Assembly: GCA_005793785.1 (NCBI GenBank)
Contig: SXPW01000115.1
Location: 1 to 39,018, forward strand
Reading direction: 5' to 3'
From: Actinomycetota bacterium
Lineage (GTDB): Bacteria > Actinomycetota > Acidimicrobiia > Acidimicrobiales > Ilumatobacteraceae
Length of the DNA stretch: 39,018 nucleotides
Shown here: in pieces, positions 8,447 to 17,724 of the stretch
Position numbering within the stretch: position 1 is the first letter of the stretch
Layout: each line of letters starts with the position of its first letter
Notes under the pieces: model-generated
Seen by the model: the letters and a program-made list of their open reading frames with translations, nothing else
What the model was told of the DNA's origin: nothing
Database searches by the model: none
Translations under genes and position numbers: made by a program

Positions 8447-9817
8447 ATGACTCGTCGCTCGCATTTCGCGAGCAATCTCGGTGTGGCTGGCGGAACGCTC
8501 GCTTCTCGACTCACCGGACTGATCCGCATCGTGGTGTTCGCCGCCGTCATCGGGCAAACTGCGCTGGCGGACGCCTTCGACGTCGGCAACAACGCACCGA
8601 ACGTGATCTACGAGCTGTTGCTGGGCGGCACGTTGACCGCGGCCCTCGTCCCGTTGTTCGTCGCACAGCGGGAGACCAACGACCGCGAAGGCACCGCGGC
8701 AGTCGTCGGCACCTCGTTGATTGCACTGTTCGTGGTCACCATCGCGGCGGTGTTCGCAGCACCCCTCGTGTTCCGGTTGTACGCACTCTCTCCATCCGGT
8801 GACGTGCAACTGTTCCATTCCGTGGGAACGGCGCTCACTCGGGTGTTCCTCGTTCAGATCTTCTTCTACGGTCTGAACGCACTCGCGACGGGACTCTTGA
8901 ATGCCCGGGGAAACTTCGTCGTTGCCGCATGGGCACCGGTGGCCGCCAATCTCGTGGCGATCGGTGCACTGCTCGGAATTCGCGGCGATGCCACCATCGA
9001 GAACGTCGACTTGGCCTCCGCTTCGGAGGGATCCCGACTGTTCTGGTGGTTCTCCCTCGGACCGACGCTGGGTATCGCCGTCATGTCCTTCATCGTGGTG
9101 GCGACCGCGATTCGGCTCGGTGCGCTACCGACGCCGAGGTTCGCCCCGCGACATCCGGCCGTGCGCCGACTCGTGCGAGTGTCGACGTGGGCGATCGGCT
9201 ACATCGCATCGAATCAGATCGCGCTGGTGGTGGTGAAGAACCTCGCCGAGCCCGGTTCGGGTCGACTCGACGCCTACGCCAAGGCGATGACCATCTTTCA
9301 ATTGCCGCACGGGTTGCTGGCGGTCACCATCGTGACGACGACGGCACCGCTCCTCTCGAGTGCCGTGGTGCGCGGCGACCGCGCCGAGTTCGTCGATCAT
9401 TTTCGACGGGGCGCCCGAACGACACTGGCCCTCACGCTCCCATCGTCGGTGATCATGGCGGTCTTCGCGCCACTCATCGTGCGGGTGCTCCTCGGGTGGG
9501 GTGCCTTCAGCGACGATGCAGTCACCGCCACCGCCCGCGCATTGACGGGTTTGGGGGTGGGACTTGCCGGTTTCTCGCTGTATCTCTTCGCCTTGCGAGG
9601 TTTCTACAGTCACAACGACACACGAACGCCGTTCTTCATCAATGTCGGGCAGAACGGTCTCAACATCGTGCTGGCGATCCTCCTCTCGAATCGCTACGAC
9701 GTGCTCGGACTCGGGCTCGCCTTCGCGGTGTCGTATCTGGTGTTCGGTGTCGTCGCCGTCGAGATGATGGCTCGTCGACACGGCACGGCACGACTCACCA
9801 CGCTGTTCTCGCGATAG
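8447..9817 (+). CDS. murJ: lipid II flippase MurJ (MviN family)
   Basis: 456 aa multi-TM; TLASRLTGLIRIVVFAAVIG...ADAFDVGNNAPNVIYELLLGGTLTAALVPLF. Confidence 0.92.
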   Translation: MTRRSHFASNLGVAGGTLASRLTGLIRIVVFAAVIGQTALADAFDVGNNAPNVIYELLLGGTLTAALVPLFVAQRETNDREGTAAVVGTSLIALFVVTIAAVFAAPLVFRLYALSPSGDVQLFHSVGTALTRVFLVQIFFYGLNALATGLLNARGNFVVAAWAPVAANLVAIGALLGIRGDATIENVDLASASEGSRLFWWFSLGPTLGIAVMSFIVVATAIRLGALPTPRFAPRHPAVRRLVRVSTWAIGYIASNQIALVVVKNLAEPGSGRLDAYAKAMTIFQLPHGLLAVTIVTTTAPLLSSAVVRGDRAEFVDHFRRGARTTLALTLPSSVIMAVFAPLIVRVLLGWGAFSDDAVTATARALTGLGVGLAGFSLYLFALRGFYSHNDTRTPFFINVGQNGLNIVLAILLSNRYDVLGLGLAFAVSYLVFGVVAVEMMARRHGTARLTTLFSR

Positions 9818-9842
9818 TCGTCGGAATTGCCCCGACTTCGAC

Positions 9843-10952
9843 CTAGTAGACGATGAGATCGTCGCGGTGCACGAGCTCCGTCGCCACGTCGTCGGGCAAT
9901 TCACTGCTCTTCTTTCCCGCCGCAGCCGTGGCATGACGAGCGTCGACCCGGCTCAAACCACGACCGACGAGGCCTCCGTCCGGCGCCACCACGTCGATGA
10001 CGTCACCGGCGACGAAATCGCCACGCACCTCGACCACACCGGCGTGCAGGAGTGAAACACCACGACCCACCAGTGCGTCCCGCGCTCCGCCATCGACGAT
10101 GACGCTGCCGGCTGGTTGTGCCGCGAAGGCAATCCACAGCTTGCGCGAGGTGAGGCTGCGGTCGTGCGCCGCGAAACTGGTGCCGACGCCGCGTACATCT
10201 TCCACGGCGTCGCGCAACACGTGATCTCGCGTGGCGCGGGCGATCACGGCCCGGACACCGGACCAACTCGCGATTCGCGCCGCAGCCAACTTCGACGCCA
10301 TTCCCCCGCTACCCCGCGCCGTGCCCGTGCCACCGGCACGCACGGTCATGAGCTCGTCGTTGGCGGCCACGTGGGTGATGAGCGTCGCGCTCGGGTCGAG
10401 TGCGGGATCGGAGGTGAACAACCCGTCGGTATCCGTGAGCAGGACCAGGACGTCGGCGTCCACACTGTGCGCCACGAGTGCCGCGATGCGATCGTTGTCG
10501 CCGAAGCGAATCTCATCGCTGGCGATCGCATCGTTCTCGTTGATGATCGGAACGCACCCGAGTTCGAGCAGGCGCAGCATGGTGTTGCGCGCATGCAGGT
10601 ACTGCGATCGGTCGATGAAGTCGTTCGGCACGAGCAGCACCTGCGCGCCGACGAGATCGTGTTCGTCGAGGGCAGCGTTGTAATGACCCATCAACCGACT
10701 CTGACCGGCGGCGGCCAACGCCTGCAGGGTTGCGGTGTCGGTCGGTCGCTGCGACATGCCGAGGGCGGCAACTCCGCCGGCAACCGCCCCACTGGTGACG
10801 ACGAGGACCTCGTGGCCGTCCCTGCGGAGTTGCGCCACTTGCGCACACAACGACGAGATCATCGCGACGTCGATTGCACCCTGCGCATCCGTGATCGACG
10901 ACGTTCCGATCTTTGCAACGACCCTCATGCGGCCACCATGCTCGTTCGTCAC
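9843..10952 (-). CDS. proB: glutamate 5-kinase (AAK plus PUA domains)
   Basis: VVAKIGTSSITD, VTSGAVAGGVAALG, INENDAIASDEIRFGDND. ATGA overlap with the obg stop. Confidence 0.95.
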   Translation of the reverse strand: MTNEHGGRMRVVAKIGTSSITDAQGAIDVAMISSLCAQVAQLRRDGHEVLVVTSGAVAGGVAALGMSQRPTDTATLQALAAAGQSRLMGHYNAALDEHDLVGAQVLLVPNDFIDRSQYLHARNTMLRLLELGCVPIINENDAIASDEIRFGDNDRIAALVAHSVDADVLVLLTDTDGLFTSDPALDPSATLITHVAANDELMTVRAGGTGTARGSGGMASKLAAARIASWSGVRAVIARATRDHVLRDAVEDVRGVGTSFAAHDRSLTSRKLWIAFAAQPAGSVIVDGGARDALVGRGVSLLHAGVVEVRGDFVAGDVIDVVAPDGGLVGRGLSRVDARHATAAAGKKSSELPDDVATELVHRDDLIVY

Positions 10953-12211
10953 CCGACCACGTGGGTGTATTCGAAGCTGAATTCCTTGATGTGGATCGTC
11001 GCACCGTCATGTGCACCGGCCCGTGCAAGGAGCCGCGGTACACCGAGCCCGTTGAGACGATCGTCGATGTAGTTCAAGGCGTCGGGAGACGATACATCGC
11101 TCAGCGCCACCGCCCGCTCCACCGCCCGACCATGCAGGCGAAACTCGTTGTCGGCGACCTTCTCCACTCGGGTGCCCTCTGGTTCGGGCCGGATCGTGAT
11201 CTCGGTGTCGTCGATCGGCGGTACCTCGCGGGCCTCGTGCACGAGTTCGGCGAGGGCTCCCACGACCTCGCGGACTCCGGCGCGCGTCACCGACGACATG
11301 GTGCGATGACCGGCAGCCTCCCAGCGCGCCTTGGTGTCGGCATCGACCGCGTCGAGTTTGGTGCCGACGACGAGGCGAGGACGGTCGAGCAGCTCGGGCC
11401 GGTACGCCCGAAGTTCGTGCATCAATACCTCGACCTGCGTCTCGGGTGCAACACCTTCCATCGACACGAGATCGGCGAGGATGCACAGCACCCGCGCGCG
11501 TTCGATGTGACGCAGGAACTGGTGACCCAGTCCACGACCCTCGCTCGCTCCCTCGATGAGGCCGGGACTGTCGGCGATGACGAATTCGGTTTCGGAATCC
11601 ATCCGCACCACGCCGAGGTGCGGTTCCAATGTGGTGAAGGGATAGTTGGCGATCTTCGGCTTGGCAGCAGACACCGTCGAGATGAAGGTGCTCTTCCCTG
11701 CATTCGGATACCCGACGAGTGCAACGTCGGCCATCAGCTTCAGTTCCAACATCAGCCAGCGGGTCGGGCCGTGCTCACCCTGCTCGGCGAACTTCGGAGC
11801 ACGCCGTTTGTTGGTGAGGAATCGAGCATTACCGCGCCCGCCCTGACCTCCGGGAATCGCCTGCCAGCGCATACCATGATTGCGCAGGTCGGCGAGAATC
11901 TCGCCCGAATACAAGTCCTTCACGATCGTTCCCTCGGGCACCTTCACTTCCATGTCGCGACCGCGTCGACCGTGGAGATCCTTGCCCATACCCGACACGC
12001 CGTCCTCTCCGCGACGATGCGGGTGGTCGCGGAACGCCACGAGCGATGCGACGTTGTGGTCGGCAATCAGCCACACCGCGCCACCGTCCCCACCGTCCCC
12101 ACCGTTTGGACCGCCGTACACGACGGGTCCTTCGCGACGAAAGCTCACACAACCGGCGCCACCATCACCGCCGCGGACGTTCAATTGCGCCTCGTCGACA
12201 AACGCACTCAT
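10949..12211 (-). CDS. obg: GTPase Obg/CgtA
   Basis: Glycine-rich Obg domain (GGDGGAGCVSFRREG...), GYPNAGKSTF G1 motif and a C-terminal OCT-like region; SD AGGAG upstream. Confidence 0.96.
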   Translation of the reverse strand: MSAFVDEAQLNVRGGDGGAGCVSFRREGPVVYGGPNGGDGGDGGAVWLIADHNVASLVAFRDHPHRRGEDGVSGMGKDLHGRRGRDMEVKVPEGTIVKDLYSGEILADLRNHGMRWQAIPGGQGGRGNARFLTNKRRAPKFAEQGEHGPTRWLMLELKLMADVALVGYPNAGKSTFISTVSAAKPKIANYPFTTLEPHLGVVRMDSETEFVIADSPGLIEGASEGRGLGHQFLRHIERARVLCILADLVSMEGVAPETQVEVLMHELRAYRPELLDRPRLVVGTKLDAVDADTKARWEAAGHRTMSSVTRAGVREVVGALAELVHEAREVPPIDDTEITIRPEPEGTRVEKVADNEFRLHGRAVERAVALSDVSSPDALNYIDDRLNGLGVPRLLARAGAHDGATIHIKEFSFEYTHVVG

Positions 12212-12281
12212 GCGGGTGAACTCCTGATGACGGTGATGCCGTAGTGGCGAATATTCACGCTACAAGCGCACGCCCCGTGCG

Positions 12282-12287
12282 TATCGT
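12282..12287 (+). promoter_or_regulatory. candidate -10 element (TATCGT) for leaderless dgt-like transcript
   Basis: TATCGT followed by exactly 6 nt (TGGAGC) then the GTG start at 12294. Confidence 0.55.
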
Positions 12288-12293
12288 TGGAGC

Positions 12294-13409
12294 GTGACGT
12301 CACGCGCCGAATCGTGGGCTTCGACGATGCAAGGTCACGACGACGACGGCATCCGTTTTGCTCATGCCGATTCGTGGGCCGGAACCGGTCGCTTGCAACT
12401 GGTGTCGCGCGATGCCCGCGAGGAGCACGAAGCCGATGCCCTCGCACCGCACGCCACGCGATCCTTCGGTGCCGGCAATCGGGCGGTCGCCGAGGAACCC
12501 GATCCGTTCCGAACCTGTTTCGAACGCGACCGTGATCGCATCCTGCACGCCTCGTCGTTTCGACGACTCGCGGGCAAGACGCAGGTCTTCGTGTTCCCCG
12601 AGGACCACCAGCGAACCCGACTGACCCATGCACTCGAGGTGGCCCAGGTTGCGGTGTCCGTGTCACGCGCGCTCGGGCTCAATACGGCACTCACCGAAGC
12701 GATCGCCCTCGGCCACGACTGCGGTCACGGCCGCGGCGGGCACGCCAGCGAAGATGCGCTGTCGCCGTACGTCGACGGCGGCTACGACCATGCGGTCTGG
12801 GGCGCGGACGTGGCATTGGCATCGCTGAACCTGTGCAAGGAGACACTCGACGGCATCCGCAATCACTCGTGGTCGCGTCCCGCGCCGGCCACACCGGAGG
12901 GTGAGGTCGTGTCGTGGGCGGATCGCATCGCCTACGTGTGCCACGACTTCGAGGACGCCGTGTCAACCGGCTTGGTAGTAGCCAACACCCTTCCCGACCT
13001 CGTGCGTGCCACCTGCGGCATCACGCGAGGCTCGCAGTTGAAGTCGTTCATCACTGCGATGATCGATGCGGCTCGCGAGTCCGGGCGAATCGGCATGACG
13101 AGCAACACCGCCGATGCGCTCGCGGCATTTCGCAAGTTCAATTACGACAACATCTACATGCGCGAGGCCTCACGAAGTCAGGCTGGCGCGGTGATCGATC
13201 TGCTCCGCGCGCTCGTCGAGCACTATCACGCGAATCCCGACGACATGGCCGACGCATTTCCGGGCGGTCTTGCACCGGCACGAAGTGACGCCGCGTTGCA
13301 TCAGGCGGTCACCTACGTGGGTGGCATGACCGATCGATTCGCCTGTCGCCAGGGTCTTTCGCTTCTGAATTACGACCCCGCTCGACTGCCGCGCGGCATC
13401 GACGTGTGA
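12294..13409 (+). CDS. deoxyguanosinetriphosphate triphosphohydrolase-like (HD domain) protein
   Basis: DRDRILHASSFRRLAGKTQVF, RTRLTHALEVAQVA, GHDCGHGRGGHASEDAL, WADRIAYVCHDFEDA. Confidence 0.9.
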   Translation: MTSRAESWASTMQGHDDDGIRFAHADSWAGTGRLQLVSRDAREEHEADALAPHATRSFGAGNRAVAEEPDPFRTCFERDRDRILHASSFRRLAGKTQVFVFPEDHQRTRLTHALEVAQVAVSVSRALGLNTALTEAIALGHDCGHGRGGHASEDALSPYVDGGYDHAVWGADVALASLNLCKETLDGIRNHSWSRPAPATPEGEVVSWADRIAYVCHDFEDAVSTGLVVANTLPDLVRATCGITRGSQLKSFITAMIDAARESGRIGMTSNTADALAAFRKFNYDNIYMREASRSQAGAVIDLLRALVEHYHANPDDMADAFPGGLAPARSDAALHQAVTYVGGMTDRFACRQGLSLLNYDPARLPRGIDV

Positions 13410-13470
13410 GTCGGTTCGACAGTTCATCTCGCCGCCGTAGCGGAACCGACATCGTCTAGCGTGAGCCCGC

Positions 13471-14400
13471 GTGAAGCGACGACTCTGGATCGACACCGAC
13501 ACCGCCAGTGACGACGTCGTCGCACTGATCATCGCCCTGCGACACCCCGACGTCGAGGTGGTCGGACTTTCGGTCGTGGCGGGCAACGTACCGCTCGAGA
13601 TGGGCGTCCAGAATGCGCTCATCACCCTGGAACGTTGCGGCAGCACTGCACCGGTCCACGCGGGCGCTGCGCGACCGCTCTCGCGGGTGCTCGAATCGGC
13701 GCAAAACGTCCATGGTCACGACGGCATGGGCGACATCGGACTCGACCTCACGGGACGCGTTCCCACCTCGCTCGACGGCATCGGTGCGATGATCGCGGCG
13801 TTTCGCGAACATCCCGGCGAGATCGAACTCGTCACCCTCGGACCGCTCACCAACGTGGCGGTTGCGGTTCGTAGCGAGCCGCGGTTCGCTTCGTGGGTGA
13901 AGCGCTGCGTGAGCATGGCCGGCACCGGCATCCTGCCCGGCAACGTGACCGCCCTCTCGGAGTTCAACGTGTGGGCCGATCCGGAGGCCGCATTCGTGGT
14001 GTTCGAATCCGGCATGCGCATCGAGATGGTTGGCTGGGACGTGAGTTGGCAGGACGCGGTGGTACCCGACTCCCTCGCCGAGGAACTTCGGCTGCTGTCC
14101 CCGTTGGCGGAGTTTGCAATCGACATCCAACGCGGGGTGCGGGAGTTCTGCCGCAACGTGACGAAGATCGACGGATTCGACTTTCCCGACCCCATCGCGA
14201 TGTGCGTGGCGATCGACGATTCCATCGTCACGAAGGAGGACACTCGCTACGTGGAGGTCATCCTCGGCGAAGGCCACGCCCGCGGTCAGACGATGGTGGA
14301 TTGGCGGGGTGTCACCGGCAAGGCTGCGAACACCCGGGTGGTGTTACGAGCCGACCAGGTTCGGTTTCAACGGATGTTGCGTGACGCGTTGCGCGTCTAG
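13471..14400 (+). CDS. nucleoside hydrolase (inosine/uridine-preferring family)
   Basis: [19 protein letters not shown]-terminal signature; [28 protein letters not shown]. Confidence 0.92.
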   Translation: MKRRLWIDTDTASDDVVALIIALRHPDVEVVGLSVVAGNVPLEMGVQNALITLERCGSTAPVHAGAARPLSRVLESAQNVHGHDGMGDIGLDLTGRVPTSLDGIGAMIAAFREHPGEIELVTLGPLTNVAVAVRSEPRFASWVKRCVSMAGTGILPGNVTALSEFNVWADPEAAFVVFESGMRIEMVGWDVSWQDAVVPDSLAEELRLLSPLAEFAIDIQRGVREFCRNVTKIDGFDFPDPIAMCVAIDDSIVTKEDTRYVEVILGEGHARGQTMVDWRGVTGKAANTRVVLRADQVRFQRMLRDALRV

Positions 14401-14651
14401 GCAACGGGCAGCACGTCGACGACCTTGCGACCGCGTCGTTCGCCGAACTTGACCGCGCCGTCGACCAACGAGAACAGCGTGTCGTCACTGGCGCGACGAA
14501 CGTTCTTACCGGGATGCACCTTGGTGCCACGCTGACGAATGATGATCGTGCCGGCGGTGATCTTGGTGCCGTCGAACACCTTGACGCCGAGTCGTTGGGC
14601 GTTTGAATCGCGACCGTTCTTCGTTGAACCGCCACCCTTTGTCTTTGACAT
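14397..14651 (-). CDS. rpmA: 50S ribosomal protein L27
   Basis: [28 protein letters not shown]...[13 protein letters not shown]. Confidence 0.97.
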   Translation of the reverse strand: MSKTKGGGSTKNGRDSNAQRLGVKVFDGTKITAGTIIIRQRGTKVHPGKNVRRASDDTLFSLVDGAVKFGERRGRKVVDVLPVA

Positions 14652-14654
14652 GAT

Positions 14655-14966
14655 TCAGCCTTTCGCGATGCTGGTGATCTTGATGACGCTGTAACGCTGA
14701 CGATGTCCGAAACGACGGCGTTGGTTGGTGCGACGCTTGTAGGTGAACCCGTCCACCTTGTCGCCGAGGTCCTCGCCGACGATGGTGCCCTTGACGGAGG
14801 CCTTCGAGAGTTCGTTGGGTGTGGAGAGGACCGTGGCGCCATCGACGATGAGGACGGGTCGCAGCGACACCTCGCTACCCTGCGCTCCGTCGAGCAACTC
14901 GACGCGCAAGGTCTGGCCGCTCGTCACTTTTTCCTGCTTGCCACCGGTGGCGATCACTGCGTACAT
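14655..14966 (-). CDS. rplU: 50S ribosomal protein L21
   Basis: MYAVIATGGKQEKV...KVDGFTYKRRTNQRRRFGHRQRYSVIKI. Confidence 0.97.
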   Translation of the reverse strand: MYAVIATGGKQEKVTSGQTLRVELLDGAQGSEVSLRPVLIVDGATVLSTPNELSKASVKGTIVGEDLGDKVDGFTYKRRTNQRRRFGHRQRYSVIKITSIAKG

Positions 14967-15022
14967 AACGGCTTCTCACACTATCGGCGACGAACGACGG
15001 TCGCGCCGCGTGGTCGGGCACC

Positions 15023-16066
15023 CTAGAAGAGTTCGGGTGCTCGTTCGGGTGGCGTCAGGCCGAGGTGCTCGAAGGCGGCTGGGGTGGCGACGCGTCCACG
15101 CGGGGTGCGGGCGAGGAACCCCTCCCGAATGAGGAAGGGCTCGTACACGTCCTCGATCGTCTCGGGTTGTTCGCTCACGGCAATGGCCAGGGTCGAAAGC
15201 CCGACGGGTCCACCGGCGAAGCGCTCGCACACCACCTGCAAGACCGCACGGTCGACCTTGTCGAGTCCAAGGCGATCGACGCCGAAGGTCCGCAAGGCTT
15301 CGTCGGCGATGGGCAAGGTTACGGTCGAATGAGCACGGCCCTGCACTTGGGCACTGGTTTGTACTTGGGCAAAGTCGCGCACACGGCGCAACAGCCGATT
15401 GGCGATGCGCGGCGTGCCGCGCGAACGCGAGGCGATCTCGAGCGCCGCATCTGAGTCGATCGTGATCCCCAGGATGCCTGCCGCCCGTTGCACGATCTGG
15501 CGCAATTCGTCGGGCTCGTAATACTCGAGACGCGAGACGAGCCCGAACCTGTCGCGCAACGGCCCGGTAATCATGCCGGTGCGGGTGGTGGCACCGATGA
15601 GCGTGAACTTGGGCAGGGTGAGTCGAATCGAGGACGCGGCCGGACCCTTGCCGACGACGATGTCGATCTGAAAATCCTCCATCGCCGGATACAGGATCTC
15701 CTCGACGACCCTCGACAAGCGATGCACCTCGTCGATGAACAACACGTCACGGTCCTCCAACTTGGTGAGAATCGCCGCGAGGTCACCGGCGCGTTCCAAC
15801 GCCGGCCCCGACGTGACGTGGATCTTTGCGCCCATCTCGTTCGCCACGATCGTCGCCATCGTCGTCTTGCCGAGTCCGGGAGGCCCCGCGAGGAGGAGGT
15901 GATCCGCCGCCTCGTTGCGTTGGCGGGCGGCTTGGAGCACGATGCCCAGGTGCCGTTTCAATTCACCTTGTCCGACGAAATCGTCGAGTCGGCGCGGTCG
16001 TAGTTCGCCGTCGGCACGCACGTCAGAGTCGTTCCGCGCGATCGGATCCACGAACTCCTCACGCAC
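15023..16066 (-). CDS. ruvB: Holliday junction DNA helicase RuvB
   Basis: [53 protein letters not shown]. Start taken as GTG at 16066, overlapping the ruvA end. Confidence 0.97.
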   Translation of the reverse strand: MREEFVDPIARNDSDVRADGELRPRRLDDFVGQGELKRHLGIVLQAARQRNEAADHLLLAGPPGLGKTTMATIVANEMGAKIHVTSGPALERAGDLAAILTKLEDRDVLFIDEVHRLSRVVEEILYPAMEDFQIDIVVGKGPAASSIRLTLPKFTLIGATTRTGMITGPLRDRFGLVSRLEYYEPDELRQIVQRAAGILGITIDSDAALEIASRSRGTPRIANRLLRRVRDFAQVQTSAQVQGRAHSTVTLPIADEALRTFGVDRLGLDKVDRAVLQVVCERFAGGPVGLSTLAIAVSEQPETIEDVYEPFLIREGFLARTPRGRVATPAAFEHLGLTPPERAPELF

Positions 16067-16649
16067 GACGGGCCCCCAACAGACTGAGCGCTTCGCGCAG
16101 CATGGTGGCGGTGTCGGAAATCGCCAACTCGCGCAATGCGCCACGAATCTCGGTCTCGTCGTAGCCGAGACCGGCCAGTGCGTCGCGCACGTCGCTCATC
16201 GCACCCCCACCCCGTTCACCCACCGGACGAGGCTCATCGATGGTCGGAAGATTGAGGCGGTCCTTCAATTCAAGGAGCAGTCGTTCGGCGGTCTTCTTGC
16301 CGACGCCAGGTACCGAGGTGAGGCCCGCCACGTCGGCGGCGAGGACGATGTCGACGAGCGTCCGCGGTGAGTGCGTGGCGAGGATCGCCATCGCCAGCGA
16401 CGGCCCGATGCCGTTCGTGTCGATCAACACGTCGAAGGTCCGACGTTCGTCACGGTCGAGGAAGCCGAAGAGCAATTGGGCATCCTCGCGCACGTGATGG
16501 TGCACGTGCAGGAACGCCTCGGTGGTCGGTTCCAATTCGGCGAGCGTGCGCGGCGTCACGGTGACGGTGTAACCGACACCGGCCACCTCGATGAGCACGG
16601 TCGAGTCGCTGACGCGCTCCAGGATGCGACCACGTAGCGAGCCGATCAT
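16059..16649 (-). CDS. ruvA: Holliday junction DNA helicase RuvA
   Basis: [29 protein letters not shown]...[18 protein letters not shown]. Confidence 0.96.
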   Translation of the reverse strand: MIGSLRGRILERVSDSTVLIEVAGVGYTVTVTPRTLAELEPTTEAFLHVHHHVREDAQLLFGFLDRDERRTFDVLIDTNGIGPSLAMAILATHSPRTLVDIVLAADVAGLTSVPGVGKKTAERLLLELKDRLNLPTIDEPRPVGERGGGAMSDVRDALAGLGYDETEIRGALRELAISDTATMLREALSLLGARRA

Positions 16650-17209
16650 CGTGACATCGCCCCCGCCACGCTGCGGGCGAACGGCTCGCTTGCCACGTGA
16701 CACAGCGCGAGTGCGGCGGCATCCGCGGCGTCCGCGGGCGTGGGTAACGAACCCAACCCGCAACGAATTTGCACCATGCGGGCGATTGCAGCCTTGTCCG
16801 CTCCACCGAATCCCGCGACGGCGTTCTTCACCTCGGTGGGCGTGTACTGCACCACCGCGCAGCCGCGCGAGGCAGCAAGTGCCATCACCACTCCGCTCAC
16901 TTGAGCAACTCCCATGGCCGTGCGGGTGTTGTGTTGGAAGAACACCCGTTCGACCGCGACGGCACGCGGGGCGAATTCGTCGAAGAGATCGACGAGATCG
17001 GACTGGAGTCGCGCCAAACGCTCCGGTAGGTCGTCGCTGGCCGGTGTCGTGAGCACACCCAAGGCCCGCAGGATGGGTTTGGCGCCAGGTTGCACGACTG
17101 CGTATCCGCACCGGGTGAGTCCCGGATCGATTCCCACCACCAGCGGAACATCGGCGGGTGCCAGCGCGTCGGGAACGGCGTTGTTGGACCCTCGGCGGGG
17201 GGCGAACAT
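16646..17209 (-). CDS. ruvC: crossover junction endodeoxyribonuclease RuvC
   Basis: VVGIDPGLTRCGYAVV, AVERVFFQHNTRTAMGVAQ; ATGA overlap with ruvA. The true start may be GTG near 17140/17137. Confidence 0.95.
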   Translation of the reverse strand: MFAPRRGSNNAVPDALAPADVPLVVGIDPGLTRCGYAVVQPGAKPILRALGVLTTPASDDLPERLARLQSDLVDLFDEFAPRAVAVERVFFQHNTRTAMGVAQVSGVVMALAASRGCAVVQYTPTEVKNAVAGFGGADKAAIARMVQIRCGLGSLPTPADAADAAALALCHVASEPFARSVAGAMSR

Positions 17210-17217
17210 GTGTTTGA
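17202..17217. promoter_or_regulatory. candidate LexA/SOS box over the annotated ruvC start codon
   Basis: GCGAAC-ATGT-GTTTGA, 10 of 12 fixed positions match the actinobacterial TCGAAC-N4-GTTCGA pattern. Confidence 0.65.
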
Positions 17218-17219
17218 TG

Positions 17220-17678
17220 CTAGCGGATGGCGGCGATTGCGGTGATCAATTCATCGACCGGTCGGTAGGTCACACCCACCACGGCTCGATGTGCATACCG
17301 AATGACTCCCGAGGCGTCGACCACGAACACGCTGCGACGCGGCAGGTCCATCAATCCCAGGACTCCGTAGGCCCGATGCGCCGATTTGTCCACGTCGGCG
17401 AGCAACGGGAAACCGAATCGATGCTTGGCGGCGAACTGCTCGTGACTGGCAACATCCTGGGTGCTGATGCCGAGCACCTGGGCGGACACCTGCGCGAACT
17501 GACTCAGTTCGTCGTTGTATTGGCACAACTGTCGCGTGCACACCGGGGTGTTGTCGCCGGGATAAAAGGCCAGAACGACCGTCGAGCCGCGGTACTGCGA
17601 CAGCGAATAATTCCGCGAGCCGGTGCCGGGCAAACTGAACTCGGGGGCCGTATCGCCGACGCCGACTGCTCGTGCCAT
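17220..17678 (-). CDS. peroxiredoxin (AhpC/TSA, BCP-like)
   Basis: GDTAPEFSLPGTG...VLAFYPGDNTPVCTRQLCQYND. Start MARAVGVGD at 17678. Confidence 0.92.
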   Translation of the reverse strand: MARAVGVGDTAPEFSLPGTGSRNYSLSQYRGSTVVLAFYPGDNTPVCTRQLCQYNDELSQFAQVSAQVLGISTQDVASHEQFAAKHRFGFPLLADVDKSAHRAYGVLGLMDLPRRSVFVVDASGVIRYAHRAVVGVTYRPVDELITAIAAIR

Positions 17679-17684
17679 GCCGCC

Positions 17685-17690
17685 ACCGTA
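17685..17690 (-). promoter_or_regulatory. candidate -10 element (TACGGT) for leaderless peroxiredoxin transcript
   Basis: Minus strand TACGGT-GGCGGC-ATG; ATG at 17678. Confidence 0.55.
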
Positions 17691-17724
17691 GCCGACGTTG
17701 GCAACCCGGAGCCTCAACGGCGGC

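Noticed and set aside
9820-9836. GTCGG-AATTGCC-CCGAC hairpin between convergent murJ and proB
   Set aside because: Only 5 bp and no U-tract on either strand; too weak to call a terminator.
12080-12125. Tandem CACCGTCCC-like repeats
   Set aside because: They encode the glycine-rich loop of the Obg domain (GGPNGGDGGDGG), expected for this family.
12241-12263. GTAGTGGCGAATATTCACGCTAC dyad between obg and dgt
   Set aside because: The outer arms and the inner GAATATTC have different centres. It may just be obg promoter sequence; not enough for an operator call.
12294-13409. dGTPase-like gene as an anti-phage defence gene
   Set aside because: It is embedded in housekeeping genes with no other defence or mobile context; a standard nucleotide pool role is more likely.
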